Shown here one piece after another: positions 26,465-34,989 of a stretch of DNA of 64,000 bases; position 1 is the stretch's first letter, and the number at the start of each line of letters is the position of its first letter. The position numbers and the translations under genes were made by a program. Source of the DNA: Alloactinosynnema sp. L-07 (GTDB lineage Bacteria > Actinomycetota > Actinomycetes > Mycobacteriales > Pseudonocardiaceae); assembly GCF_900070365.1 (NCBI RefSeq), contig NZ_LN850107.1, forward strand, positions 248,001 to 312,000. Direction: 5' to 3'. The notes under the pieces were generated by a model. It searched no databases. It saw nothing but the letters and a program-made list of their open reading frames with translations, and was not told where the DNA came from.

Positions 26465-27415
26465 TCAGTAAAGGGCGCTCGGGTCGCACAGTGAGACTCC
26501 GACGGCGGCGAGCACCGGCCCGACGGCCAGCAGCGTCACCACCGTGGCGAGGGACAGGCGCGTGTACATCCGCCGGCGCAGACCGGCGGGCTCGGCGAGC
26601 CGCTCGGCACGGGCCAGGACTCCCACGCCCGTGGCGCCCAGCGCGCCGGTCGGCAGCGAGGCGGCGCCGGAGAGGGCGAGCAGCGCCCCGAGCACGGTGC
26701 GGGAGCCGTGATCGCGCGCCGCCTCGTCGTCGGCGCACATCTCCACCAGGCGGGCGATCTCGGTGGCGCCGGTGGCGAACAGCCCTACCCTGGGCAGCAC
26801 CGCGGCCAGGCCGCGGGTGGCGGCCAGGAGAAGATGGTGGCGGCCGGCGAGGTGGGCGCGTTCGTGGGCCAGGACCGCGTCCAGGTGGTGATCATCGAGC
26901 GCGTCCAGGGCGCCGCTGGTGACGACGATGGTGTCCGGTCGGCCGGCGACGCAGTAGGCGAGCCGTTCGGGGGCGTCGAGGACGACGGCGTCGGAACCCG
27001 GGATGCGCCGTCCGACGACACGCGCCATCCGGGCGTGGTCATGGGTGCGGGACCGTGCGCGGACCAGGGACCGGCCCAGGCGCACGGCCAGGACCGCCGC
27101 GCCACCCAGCACCAGCGCGGTGAGCGTGAACAGCCCGAACTGGAGGACGACACCGGCGCCGCCGACGGCCACGACCTGGAGTGCGGCGAAGCAGGTGCCG
27201 ACGATCCCGCCCGGCCGGTTCCAGTCGCGCACCAGTTCCACCACCAGGAACGCCGTCGCCGCGAACCAGGACGCCGGCACGCTGCCGATCGCGACCAGCC
27301 ACGCCGTGACACCGAGCCGCGGAGCCGCACCGGTTCGTGTCCACCGCGGCAGCAGTCGCGGGGCGACCACGGCCACCGCGAAGCTGTACAGCAGCAGGCA
27401 GGCGGCGACGCTCAT
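26465..27415 (-). CDS. M56/M48-type membrane metallopeptidase (BlaR1-like)
   Basis: Hydrophobic segments (SFAVAVVAPRLLP; TALVLGGAAVLAVRLG) surround a zinc protease site H184-E185-R-A-H188. It has 316 residues and lacks the penicillin-sensing C-terminal domain of BlaR1. Its ATG at 27415 overlaps the repressor stop, so the pair is co-expressed. By analogy with BlaR1/MecR1 it may inactivate the BlaI/CopY-type repressor when a signal is sensed. The signal is unknown and could be copper or thiol stress. Confidence 0.8.
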   Translation of the reverse strand: MSVAACLLLYSFAVAVVAPRLLPRWTRTGAAPRLGVTAWLVAIGSVPASWFAATAFLVVELVRDWNRPGGIVGTCFAALQVVAVGGAGVVLQFGLFTLTALVLGGAAVLAVRLGRSLVRARSRTHDHARMARVVGRRIPGSDAVVLDAPERLAYCVAGRPDTIVVTSGALDALDDHHLDAVLAHERAHLAGRHHLLLAATRGLAAVLPRVGLFATGATEIARLVEMCADDEAARDHGSRTVLGALLALSGAASLPTGALGATGVGVLARAERLAEPAGLRRRMYTRLSLATVVTLLAVGPVLAAVGVSLCDPSALY

Positions 27416-27783
27416 TCTGCCTCCTTGCCCGATGCCCACCGTTGCATCACGTCGCGCAGCCGGGAGGACTCGTCGTCGGTCATCTGCTCCAGGAAACGAG
27501 CGAGCACGACGTCGGGGTTCCCGCTGGTGTCCAGCGCGTCACGCATCAAGCGGGCGCTGTACTCCTCCCGGGTGAGTGTGGGCCAGTACAGGAAGGCCTT
27601 GCCCTGCCGCTTGCGGTCCAACCAGCCCTTGCGGTGCAGGTTGTCCATGGTCGACATCACGGTGGTGTAGGCGATCTCCCGGGTGGCCTTCAAGGACTCG
27701 AAGACCTCGCGGACCGTGATCGTGTCCGCGCAGTTCCACACGCGATCCATCACGACCGCTTCGAGTTCCCCGAATCCGCGCAT
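27412..27783 (-). CDS. BlaI/MecI/CopY-family repressor
   Basis: A 123-residue winged helix protein: GELEAVVMDRVWN, the recognition region AYTTVMSTMDNLHRKGWL, and DRKRQGKAFLYWPTLT, then a helical dimerisation part. CGGGAGGAACG precedes ATG 27783. Divergent from the CcdA operon, with site B in the shared upstream region. It likely represses itself, the protease and the redox operon. There is no CopY-type CxC copper motif at the C-terminus. Confidence 0.88.
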   Translation of the reverse strand: MRGFGELEAVVMDRVWNCADTITVREVFESLKATREIAYTTVMSTMDNLHRKGWLDRKRQGKAFLYWPTLTREEYSARLMRDALDTSGNPDVVLARFLEQMTDDESSRLRDVMQRWASGKEAE

Positions 27784-27897
27784 GCGTTCCTCCCGTGTCG
27801 CCTCCGACCCGTCCAGCCTACGTGGGCGGCCCGGCCCGCTATTTCCCCTGGTCAACGTCCCGGCGACGAGACGGGACCAGGGCACACCCGACAGCAA

Positions 27898-27916
27898 GTA
27901 CTATCTACGTACGGAG
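27898..27916. promoter_or_regulatory. Putative BlaI/CopY-type operator, site B
   Basis: GTACTATCTACGTACGGAG shares TACTATCTACGTA exactly with site A. It lies between the divergent repressor and CcdA genes, where an autoregulatory operator would be expected. CAGTAGGATAG follows closely and may be a second half-site. Confidence 0.6.
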
Positions 27917-27989
27917 GCAGTAGGATAGTGGCTTCGGCTCAGGAATGGGGTCTTCATGCGCGAACCGGTCTCGGCGAGGGGGTCTCGCC

Positions 27990-28946
27990 GTGGGTGAGCT
28001 GTTGTTCGGCACGACGTTGCTGGCCTCCTTCCTCGGGGGTGTGGTGGCCCTGCTGGCGCCGTGCTGCGTGTCGGTGATGCTGCCGGCCTACCTGTCCACC
28101 GGCTTCCGGCACCGCGGCGGCGTGGTGCCCGCGACCCTGGTGTTCGGCGCCGGAGTCGCGACGGTGATCCTGCCCATCGGCCTGGGCGCGACGGCGCTGA
28201 GCAGGCTGCTGGTCGAGCAGCACGTGTGGCTGTTCTCCGCGGGCGGCGCGCTGATGATCGTCGGCGGGGCGGCGGTGCTGGCCGGCTGGAAGCCGAACCT
28301 GCCCATGCCGGGCGCGCGCAGGGTGAAGGAGGGCAGCTTCGGGTCCGCCTACGCGCTGGGCGCGTTCTCCGGCCTGGCCAGCGCCTGCTGCGCCCCGGTG
28401 CTGGTCGGGGTCGCGGTGCTCGCCGGCGCCTCGGCCTCGTTCCCGGTCGCACTGGCCATCGGGCTGTCCTACGTCGCCGGGATGGTCGCGCCGCTCGCGC
28501 TGGTCGCGCTGGCCTGGGACCGGCGCCGCGAACGCGCCTCCCGGGTGCTCAGCGACCGCACCGTGCGGCTGCGGATGGGCCGGTGGCAGCGGCACCTGGC
28601 CCTGGGCACAGCGGTCAGCGGCCTGTTGATGATCGGCATGGGCGTGCTCGCCTTCGTGCTGGCGTTCACCGGGGCCGGCATGGCCCGCGGCGGCTGGCAG
28701 AGCGAGGTGAGCGCCTGGCTGCAGCACCTGTCCAGCATCACCGTGCACGCACTGTCCTGGGCGCCGGGCTGGGCGCTCGCCCTGGTCCTCGTCCTCGGTT
28801 TAACGCTGCTGATCCGCCGCGGCGTGCGCGCCAGGGCCGCTCACGCCGCGAAGACCACCTCGTGCACAGGGTGTGACGAACAGCCCGAGTCCGCATCGAT
28901 TCCCGCAACCGTGGAGGAGAACCACCGTGGGCAAGACCAGCGGTAG
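27990..28946 (+). CDS. ccdA: CcdA-type cytochrome c biogenesis / thiol-redox membrane protein
   Basis: Six or more hydrophobic segments and the paired Cys sites LAPCCVSVMLPAY and ASACCAPVLVG mark the CcdA/DsbD transmembrane family, which passes reducing power across the membrane. GTG 27990 follows GAGGGGG; ATG 27945 would add 15 residues. A short frame from ATG 27954 overlaps the upstream region and could be a leader. The end overlaps the thioredoxin-like gene by 20 bases. Confidence 0.83.
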   Translation: MGELLFGTTLLASFLGGVVALLAPCCVSVMLPAYLSTGFRHRGGVVPATLVFGAGVATVILPIGLGATALSRLLVEQHVWLFSAGGALMIVGGAAVLAGWKPNLPMPGARRVKEGSFGSAYALGAFSGLASACCAPVLVGVAVLAGASASFPVALAIGLSYVAGMVAPLALVALAWDRRRERASRVLSDRTVRLRMGRWQRHLALGTAVSGLLMIGMGVLAFVLAFTGAGMARGGWQSEVSAWLQHLSSITVHALSWAPGWALALVLVLGLTLLIRRGVRARAAHAAKTTSCTGCDEQPESASIPATVEENHRGQDQR

Positions 28947-29613
28947 GACGCAGCTCAAGCGTCCCGCGACCGGCCAAAGCGGCCGGGGCGGTTCGCGCGG
29001 GCCTCGCCGGGGCACGCTCATCGCCGCGTCGCTGATCACCGTCGCCGTCGTCGCGCTGTACCTGGTGTACCAGGGTTCGCAGCCCACGACCGAGGCGTCC
29101 GGGGGCGGCAGCGGCTACAAGCACGTCGCCGGCGAACCCGGAACCGGCGCCACCGCCCCCGACTTCACCCTGCCCTCCAGCGGCGGGGGCGAGGTCAGCC
29201 TCGCCGACTACCGGGGCCGCAGCGTGCTGCTCTACTTCCAGGAAGGCCTGATGTGCCAGCCGTGCATCGACCAGATCACCGACCTGGAGGCCAACGAGGC
29301 GGCACTGGAGAAGGCCGGGGTGGACGAGGTCGTGTCGATCTCGCACGATCCGATCAACCAGGTCACGCGGAAGGCGGCGGACGCGAATCTCTCGACCCCG
29401 TGGCTGTCCGACCCAGATCAGAGGGTCATCCACGCCTACGACGCCCACAAGTACGGGATGATGCGGGAGACCACGGCCGGGCACAGCTTCGTCCTGGTCG
29501 GCCCGGACGGGACCATCCAGTGGCGCGCCGACTACGGCGGCGCCCCCGACTACACCATGTTCGTGCCCACCGACAAGGTGCTCGCCGACCTGGCCCAGGA
29601 GCGGGCCTCGTGA
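28927..29613 (+). CDS. Membrane-anchored thioredoxin/peroxiredoxin-like protein
   Basis: An N-terminal anchor (LIAASLITVAVVALYLVYQG) is followed by an AhpC/TlpA-type fold: APDFTLPSSGGGEVSLADYRG, active site GLMCQPCIDQ, and SFVLVGPDGTIQWRADYGG. It has 228 residues from GTG 28927, which has GGAGGAG upstream. The active site faces outside and would be kept reduced by CcdA, the gene it overlaps. It probably repairs metal-damaged thiols or matures exported proteins. Confidence 0.83.
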   Translation: MGKTSGRTQLKRPATGQSGRGGSRGPRRGTLIAASLITVAVVALYLVYQGSQPTTEASGGGSGYKHVAGEPGTGATAPDFTLPSSGGGEVSLADYRGRSVLLYFQEGLMCQPCIDQITDLEANEAALEKAGVDEVVSISHDPINQVTRKAADANLSTPWLSDPDQRVIHAYDAHKYGMMRETTAGHSFVLVGPDGTIQWRADYGGAPDYTMFVPTDKVLADLAQERAS

Positions 29614-29882
29614 CCAGGGCCGTCGAGATCACCCTGTTGACCCAGTCCGCCTGCGCTTTCTGCGACCACGCCAAGGACGTCCTGGGTCGCGTCGGGCGGG
29701 ACTACCCGCTGCGCGTGAACGAGATCGACCTGGCCGGCGAGGAGGGGCAACACCTCGCCGGACAAGCCGGCGTGATGTTCGCCCCCGGTGTGCTCGTCGA
29801 CGGTGAACCCTTCTCCTACGGTCGGCTCTCCGAACGCAAGCTGCGCCGCACCCTGGCCAGGCGTGCCCGATGCAGCGCGTGA
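29610..29882 (+). CDS. Glutaredoxin-like protein
   Basis: The 90-residue protein has the redox motif SACAFCDHAKDVL near the N-terminus and FAPGVLVDGEPFSYGRLSE, typical of short glutaredoxin/thioredoxin-fold proteins. GTG 29610 overlaps the preceding stop as GTGA. It is the third thiol-redox protein of this operon. Confidence 0.78.
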   Translation: MTRAVEITLLTQSACAFCDHAKDVLGRVGRDYPLRVNEIDLAGEEGQHLAGQAGVMFAPGVLVDGEPFSYGRLSERKLRRTLARRARCSA

Positions 29883-30241
29883 CGCGGGAGAGCTCGACGA
29901 TGGAGCCGAGGGTGCGGGCCGCCGATGCGGACCGCGAACGCGTCGTCGCCCGCCTGCGACAGGAGGTCGGCACGGGGCGGCTGACGCTCGACGAGTTCTC
30001 CGACCGCGCCGCCGCGGCCTACCGGGCGAGCACCACCGGCCAACTCGACGTGCTGACCCGGGACCTGCCCGATCCGGCCGAAGGCCGGTCCGGCGCGAAG
30101 AGCCGGCCCGCGTACCCCTTGGCCCCGATCACGGTCGCCGTACTGCTGGCGTTGACGCTCCTGGCCGGGATCATCGTCACGCTCTACGGCTTCAACGACT
30201 CCGATCCCATGGGCCCGATGATGGATCACATGAGTCGGTAG
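29870..30241 (+). CDS. DUF1707 membrane protein
   Basis: RAADADRERVVARLRQEVGTG, then LTLDEFSDRAAAAYRAST and LDVLTRDLP, are the DUF1707 signature of actinobacterial membrane proteins. One hydrophobic helix follows (ITVAVLLALTLLAGIIVTLYG) and a Met-rich tail PMGPMMDHMSR. ATG 29870 overlaps the previous gene; ATG 29900 is an alternative. The Met-rich tail fits the metal theme, but the role is unknown. Confidence 0.75.
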   Translation: MQRVTRESSTMEPRVRAADADRERVVARLRQEVGTGRLTLDEFSDRAAAAYRASTTGQLDVLTRDLPDPAEGRSGAKSRPAYPLAPITVAVLLALTLLAGIIVTLYGFNDSDPMGPMMDHMSR

Positions 30242-30568
30242 TCCTCCGATCGGGATGTACCTCGAGAACATCGTCCGCGTGTCGAGCACATCGGACGCAC
30301 TCTCACCATTCACCGGGTCTTCACGGCCTCGCCCGACCCGCATCGAGGTTGCCGGAGCGACCGATCCCTGGAGCAGCGAGAAACGGTGCAGAGGACGACA
30401 TCGCCGCGCTCGGACCTACTCACCATTGGCTTTGTACGGCAGAAGTGACCGCGTCTGTCGGTCAGTGGTGACCGCACCGGATCTCGGCGAAGGTGTGTGT
30501 CGGTGAGATTTGACCGCAGGGGTTGTTTGCGGTGGGGGGATCGGTGTGCTCCGGACGGGGGAGTCGGA
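30242..30568. other. Non-coding stretch before the IS21 remnant
   Basis: No gene was found. Near 30447-30520 three short GTGACCGC/TTTGACCGC-type sequences recur, which may belong to the terminal repeats of the insertion sequence. I could not define an exact end. Confidence 0.3.
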
Positions 30569-30927
30569 ATGCCTCCGATCTCGAAGGTCGACTTGTACGC
30601 GGCGATCCGCCGTGATGCCCGTGAGGGCCTGTCCCAGCGTGCGTTGGAGCGCAAGTACGGGGTCGGGCGCCGGACGGTGCTCAAGGCGTTGGCGCGCTGA
30701 CCGCGGACGCGGTCGCCCTGGAAGCCCGCAAGGCCGCCGAACTCGATCAACCCGACACCGCCCGGGCCGACGTTCCGCCGCCGGTGAAGGTCACCTCTCT
30801 GACCCAACGCCGACTGGCGCAGCTGCCGCTGGACACCCGGCCGCTGCCCTCGGTCGACGCCTACGACCAACTGCTGCCCAGCCGCCGCGTCACCCGACCC
30901 GACGGACGAGAGGGGGCGAGCCAGTGA
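30569..30927 (+). pseudogene. istA: IS21-family transposase IstA, internally deleted
   Basis: The N-terminal helix-turn-helix of IstA is intact (ISKVDLYAAIRRDAREGLSQ, ALERKYGVGRRTVLKALAR) and then stops. The next bases in another frame encode an IstA C-terminus (TADAVALEARKAAELDQP, LPLDTRPLPSVDAYDQLL). The catalytic DDE core is missing, so a central deletion joined both ends. The remnant ends as GTGA on istB. Confidence 0.75.
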
Positions 30928-31716
30928 CTGTTCACCGTCACCGCGGTGTGACCGAGCAGGCCGCCGACGCTGCCGTCGACCAGGCCTGCCGGATGCTGCG
31001 CCTCCCGACGATCCGCGCCCAGTTCCCGACATGGCCGAAGCCGCGGCCCGGGACCAGATGTCCTATCGCGGGTTCCTGGCCGAGCTGCTGATGGCCGAGT
31101 GCGACGACCGCGCCCGCCGCCGCTCCGAACGCCGCATCAAGGCCGCCGCGTTCCCCCGGGAGAAGTCGTTGCGGGCCTTCGACTTCGACGCCAACCCTAC
31201 CGTCGACCCTGCCGTCATCCACACCCTGGCCACCAGTGACTGGCTCAGGAAAGGGTTACCGCTCTGCCTGATCGGCGACTCCGGCACCGGCAAGTCCCAC
31301 CTGCTCATCGCCCTGGGAACCGAGGCCGCGATGGCCGGGTTCCGGGTCCGCTACACACTCGCCACGAAGCTGGTCAACGAACTGGTCGAGGCCGCCGACG
31401 ACAAGACCCTCACCAAGACCATCGCCCGCTACGGGCGTGTCGATCTTTTATGCATCGACGAACTGGGCTACATGGAGCTGGACCGGCGCGGCGCCGAACT
31501 GCTGTTCCAAGTTCTCACCGAGCGCGAGGAGAAAACTCAGTCGCGATAGCGTCGAACGAGTCCTTCGCCGGCTGGACCAAGACCTTCACCGACCCGCGTC
31601 TCTGCGCCGCCATCGTCGACCGGCTGACCTTGGGCGGCAACATCATCGAGACCGGCAGCGACTCCTACCGCCTCGCCCAGACCCGCGCCCGAGCCGACCG
31701 CGGACACACCGGCTGA
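30924..31716 (+). pseudogene. istB: IS21-family helper ATPase IstB, frameshifted
   Basis: Segments of IstB occur in order: CRMLRLPTIRAQFP, DQMSYRGFLAELLMAECDDR, Walker A IGDSGTGKSHLLIALG, Walker B LLCIDELGYM, and IASNESFAGW...IVDRLTLGGNII. One base appears lost after AQFP (about 31028) and another after EREEK (about 31535), so three frames are needed. With istA this is a dead insertion sequence beside the mercury operon. Confidence 0.8.
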
Positions 31717-31807
31717 TTCCGCGTCGTTCGTCGGGTTACTTGCTGGTGCGGCGCACCGGAGCTGTCGGATGCTGGCTGACCATACGTTCGGTCCCAAGGG
31801 GAGGGCG

Positions 31808-32197
31808 TCACAGGTAGCGGCAGACCTGCTCGGGATGGCACCTATCAGGATCGGGCCGGCTGGCCGCGTGGTGCAGCTGCGCGACGGTGTCGCGCAGCGC
31901 CTGCAAGTCGGCGATCTGCGCGTCGAGGTCTCGCAACCGCACAGCGAGCAGGTCCTCGACATGAGCGCAGGGGGCGCGGCCGCGGTCGCGCACGTCGAGG
32001 ACCTCGCGGATCTGCGCCAGGGTCAGCCCGGCGGCGCGGCCACGGCGGATGAAGTCAAGCCGGGTGACCGCGTCCTGGCCGTATTCGCGGTACCCGGAGG
32101 GAGTACGCGCGGCCGGGGACAGCAGGCCGCTGTCCTCGTAGAAGCGCAGCGTCTTGGGCGTGGTGCCGGTGACCGCCGCGAGTTCCCCGATCCGCAA
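31808..32197 (-). CDS. merR: MerR-family mercury-responsive regulator
   Basis: The 129-residue protein starts with the MerR helix-turn-helix MRIGELAAVTGTTPKTLRFY, then a dimer helix, and carries Cys77 (APCAHV), Cys120 and Cys126 (CHPEQVC). Three cysteines are expected of Hg(II)-binding MerR, although the CHPEQVC spacing is an actinobacterial variant. It is divergent from merB-merA, with a MerR-type operator between. Confidence 0.85.
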   Translation of the reverse strand: MRIGELAAVTGTTPKTLRFYEDSGLLSPAARTPSGYREYGQDAVTRLDFIRRGRAAGLTLAQIREVLDVRDRGRAPCAHVEDLLAVRLRDLDAQIADLQALRDTVAQLHHAASRPDPDRCHPEQVCRYL

Positions 32198-32216
32198 AGC
32201 CGCTCGCCTCCACCCC

Positions 32217-32249
32217 TTGACCTTCCCCTGTACTGGAAGGTTCAGGATA
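32217..32249 (+). promoter_or_regulatory. mer operator/promoter
   Basis: A -35-like TTGACC (32217-32222) and a -10-like CAGGAT/AGGATA near 32243-32249 are separated by about 19-20 bases, the stretched spacing used by MerR activators. Between them is a perfect inverted repeat ACCTTCC-N8-GGAAGGT (32220-32241). It faces merB-merA. Confidence 0.8.
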
Positions 32250-32313
32250 GTGCGGCGGCAACCATGACGGCGATGCCAGGCGAGGAGCCACGGCCGATTC
32301 CGCGGGGGATGCG

Positions 32314-33024
32314 ATGAGCGTGACAGAGCAGCTGGATGAGTTGTTGGACGGATATGCGCGCATCATGCCCGCCCTGAGCGCTGCCGAGGTGCGGATCGCG
32401 GTGGCGTTGTGGCGGCTGCTGGCGGAAGGAGAACCCGTCCCGGTGGGGGCGCTGGCCGACCGGCTCGGCGACGCGGCCGGCGACGTGACTGCTGCTGTCG
32501 ACGGGGTGCTGGCCGGGTCGTGCCAGCGTGACGAGCGCGGTGACATCGTGGCGTTCTGGGGTCTGGCGTTGCCGCAGTTGGCTTCACCGCACCAGCTGGC
32601 AGTGCACGGGCGGGTGCTGGGCGCGTGGTGCGCGCCGGACACCCTGTGGCTGCCGCGGGTGCTGGACGCCACGGTGGCGGTCACCTCACCACTGCACGGC
32701 ACCGATGAGACGATCTCGCTGGTGGTGGGGCCGGACGGGCTGCGGGACATCTCCGTCGACGGCGCCGTGGTGTCGTTCGTGCGACCGGTTGGTACCACGG
32801 TCGGTGAGGCGGTACCGGCGATCCTGAGCAGCAACTGCCACCACCAGATGTTCTTCGCCTCCGCCGCGGCCCGCCCGCCGCTGGGCGCACACCGGGCAGC
32901 GCGACGACATAGCCGTGTTCGGCGTCGAGCAGGCCGCGGCCGGTGCGCTGCGGTTCATCGCCACCGTCCTGGATCCGGCCCGGCGGCCCCGGTGACTGAG
33001 CTGCTCGGCGAAGATGAAAGGTGA
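32314..33024 (+). CDS. merB: Alkylmercury (organomercurial) lyase with C-terminal frameshift
   Basis: MerB splits carbon-mercury bonds and hands Hg(II) to MerA. The catalytic residues are present: Cys106 and Asp109 in AWCAPDTLWLP and Cys175 in SSNCHHQMFFAS. After FFASAAAR the frame becomes Arg-rich and unnatural. Another frame continues the expected MerB tail (DDIAVFGVEQAAAGALRF) to a stop at 32992-32994, pointing to a one-base insertion near 32875-32885. The enzyme may still work with an altered tail, or this may be a sequencing error. Confidence 0.78.
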   Translation: MSVTEQLDELLDGYARIMPALSAAEVRIAVALWRLLAEGEPVPVGALADRLGDAAGDVTAAVDGVLAGSCQRDERGDIVAFWGLALPQLASPHQLAVHGRVLGAWCAPDTLWLPRVLDATVAVTSPLHGTDETISLVVGPDGLRDISVDGAVVSFVRPVGTTVGEAVPAILSSNCHHQMFFASAAARPPLGAHRAARRHSRVRRRAGRGRCAAVHRHRPGSGPAAPVTELLGEDER

Positions 33025-33028
33025 GGCG

Positions 33029-34417
33029 ATGACATCCGGTGACGACGCCGACCTTGCGGTGGTCGGTTCCGGCGGGGCGGCGATGGCCGCCGCGATCGCC
33101 GCCCGGCAAGCCGGCGCTCACGTGGTGCTGGTCGAGCGGGCGGTGCTCGGCGGTACCTGCGTGAACATCGGCTGTGTGCCGTCGAAGACGCTGCTGGCGG
33201 CGGCCGGCGCCCGGCACACCGCGCTGGCCAACCCGTTCCCCGGCGCGCCGACCTGCGCCGGCGGGGTCGATCTCGCCGCGCTCGTCGGGCAGAAGGACGA
33301 GCTGGTAGGCCGGCTGCGAAAGGCCAAGTACGCCGACGTCGCCGGCGCCTACGGCTTCCCGGTCCAGCCCGGCCAGGCCCGCTTCGCTGACGCCGACAGC
33401 CTCACCGTCGACGGGCAGCCGTTGCGCGCCCGCGCCTACGTGATCGCCACCGGCGCCGAACCGGCCCGCCCCGCCCTGCCCGGTCTGGACGAGGTCGACT
33501 ACCTGACCTCCACCACCGCGATGGAGCAGTCCGACCTGCCGGAGTCGCTGGTCGTGGTCGGCGGCGGCTACGTGGGCATGGAGCAGGCGCAGTTGTTCGC
33601 CCACCTCGGCGCCCGCGTCACCCTCATCGGGCGGCTCGCGCCGCGCGCCGAACCCGAGCTCGCCGCGGCGCTGCGGGCGGTGTTCGCCGCCGACGGCATC
33701 ACCGTCGCCGCTGAGCACGCCATCGCGGTGAGCGCCACCGCCGGCGGCGTAGAGGTCGTCACCGCGACGGGACGGCGGGTGTCCGGGCAGCGGTTGCTGG
33801 TGGCCACCGGCCGCCGGCCGCGTACCGGCGCCCTGAACCTGCCCGCCGCCGGAGTGAGGACCGACGAGCGCGGGTTCGTGGCCGTCGACGAGACGCAGCG
33901 CAGCACCAACCCGCGGGTGTACGCCGCCGGGGACGTCACCGGCGGCCCGCAGTACGTCTACGTCGCCGCCGCTACCGGCCGTGTCGCGGCGCTCAACGCC
34001 CTGGCCGCCGACGGCGCCCGGCCGGCGCGGGTCGACTACACCGGCCTGCCGCAGGTGGTGTTCACCCGCCCGCAGCTGGCCTCGGCCGGACTCACCGAAG
34101 CCGACGCACAAGCGGCGGGGCACGACTGCGTCTGCCGGGTCCTGGACCTCGCGGACGTGCCGCGGGCGCTGGTCAACCGCGACACCCGCGGCGCGGTCAA
34201 AGTCGTCGCCGACGCGGCCACCGGCCGGGTCCTGGGCGTGCACGCGCTCGCCGACGGCGCCGGGGAGATGATGCTGGCCGCGACGTATGCCATCAAAGCC
34301 GGCATGACCGTCGACGACATCGCCGACACCTGGGCGCCGTACCTGACCATGGCCGAGAGCCTGCGGATCGCCGCTGGGCTCTTCGGCACCGACCTTCCGA
34401 CGTCCTGCTGTGCCTGA
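33029..34417 (+). CDS. merA: Mercuric reductase
   Basis: MerA reduces Hg(II) to volatile Hg(0) with NADPH. The protein has the FAD fold (AVVGSGGAAMAAAIAARQAG), redox pair GGTCVNIGCVPSK, NAD fold VVVGGGYVGMEQAQ, FAD motif VYAAGDVTGG and the C-terminal cysteine pair in TSCCA that takes Hg from solution. No N-terminal MerP-like domain is present. ATG 33029 follows AAAGGTGAGG. No merT or merP transporter gene is recognisable beside it. Confidence 0.94.
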   Translation: MTSGDDADLAVVGSGGAAMAAAIAARQAGAHVVLVERAVLGGTCVNIGCVPSKTLLAAAGARHTALANPFPGAPTCAGGVDLAALVGQKDELVGRLRKAKYADVAGAYGFPVQPGQARFADADSLTVDGQPLRARAYVIATGAEPARPALPGLDEVDYLTSTTAMEQSDLPESLVVVGGGYVGMEQAQLFAHLGARVTLIGRLAPRAEPELAAALRAVFAADGITVAAEHAIAVSATAGGVEVVTATGRRVSGQRLLVATGRRPRTGALNLPAAGVRTDERGFVAVDETQRSTNPRVYAAGDVTGGPQYVYVAAATGRVAALNALAADGARPARVDYTGLPQVVFTRPQLASAGLTEADAQAAGHDCVCRVLDLADVPRALVNRDTRGAVKVVADAATGRVLGVHALADGAGEMMLAATYAIKAGMTVDDIADTWAPYLTMAESLRIAAGLFGTDLPTSCCA

Positions 34418-34817
34418 CCATCCGCGCCGCGGCGGCCGTGGCATCGCCTGGGCCGCGGACGGCATGGCCGTGTGCTACGCGGTGCACACGCTGCTCACCG
34501 GCGGCCTCGCCGGCATCGCCCGCAGCATCGTGCACCAGGCCATGGACGTCACCGGCGTACTCGACGCTCTGACCGACCGAAGCCGGCTACGGCGCGGCGA
34601 GGCCGTTCTGACAAACGAGTTCTCGCAGGTCAGGGTTATACTCGCCCGATCTTCGGCCGATACTGCGGCGACCCCAGACACCACAGATCTACTTCGACAG
34701 AACACTCGCGCGAGCTGTTGCAGCGATCCACATGTGCGATTGAAACTCATCGACATTGATCACGCGCTTGATCGGAAAGTGCGGTCACAACCGACCGACA
34801 TCTGCGGTCGGTTGTGA
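34410..34817 (+). CDS. Hypothetical protein overlapping merA
   Basis: GTG 34410 lies inside the merA end. The first 45 residues carry a mildly hydrophobic stretch (GMAVCYAVHTLLTGGLAGIA), then a polar region with a Cys pair (RASCCSDPHVR). The stop falls inside the hairpin at 34783-34819. The second half has less typical codon use and may be read-through into non-coding DNA. Not recognised; a truncated membrane protein is possible. Confidence 0.4.
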   Translation: MPDHPRRGGRGIAWAADGMAVCYAVHTLLTGGLAGIARSIVHQAMDVTGVLDALTDRSRLRRGEAVLTNEFSQVRVILARSSADTAATPDTTDLLRQNTRASCCSDPHVRLKLIDIDHALDRKVRSQPTDICGRL

Positions 34818-34819
34818 CC
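34783..34819. terminator. Perfect 15-bp hairpin after the mer operon
   Basis: GGTCACAACCGACCG (34783-34797) pairs perfectly with CGGTCGGTTGTGACC (34805-34819) around a 7-base loop. No T-tract follows, so it could be a factor-assisted or bidirectional terminator, or the end of a mobile segment. Confidence 0.55.
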
Positions 34820-34989
34820 TTCATAGCCACACCATCGCTGTTGTCGATGCCGGAGCACACGGGAGCGAGATGTCCGGCACGTTCGTGGTGTCCGGCAGCC
34901 GGCGTCCGCGGCGGTTGCGCTGCGCCTCGGCGGCGGATTCGACGGGGCCGCACGGGGAGTTCACGACCTCGCCTCGTACGATTGCCGCC

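Larger units (their letters stand above)
30569..31716 (+). mobile_element. IS21-family insertion sequence remnant
   Basis: The istA-istB order and GTGA overlap are those of IS21 elements. Both genes are broken (central deletion of istA, two frameshifts in istB), so the element cannot move by itself. It separates the thiol-redox operon from the mercury operon and may mark the junction by which the latter arrived. Terminal repeats were not resolved. Confidence 0.7.

Noticed and set aside
32681..34465. 594-residue minus-strand frame opposite merA
   Set aside because: Shadow frame without motifs; merA and merB are unmistakable on the plus strand.
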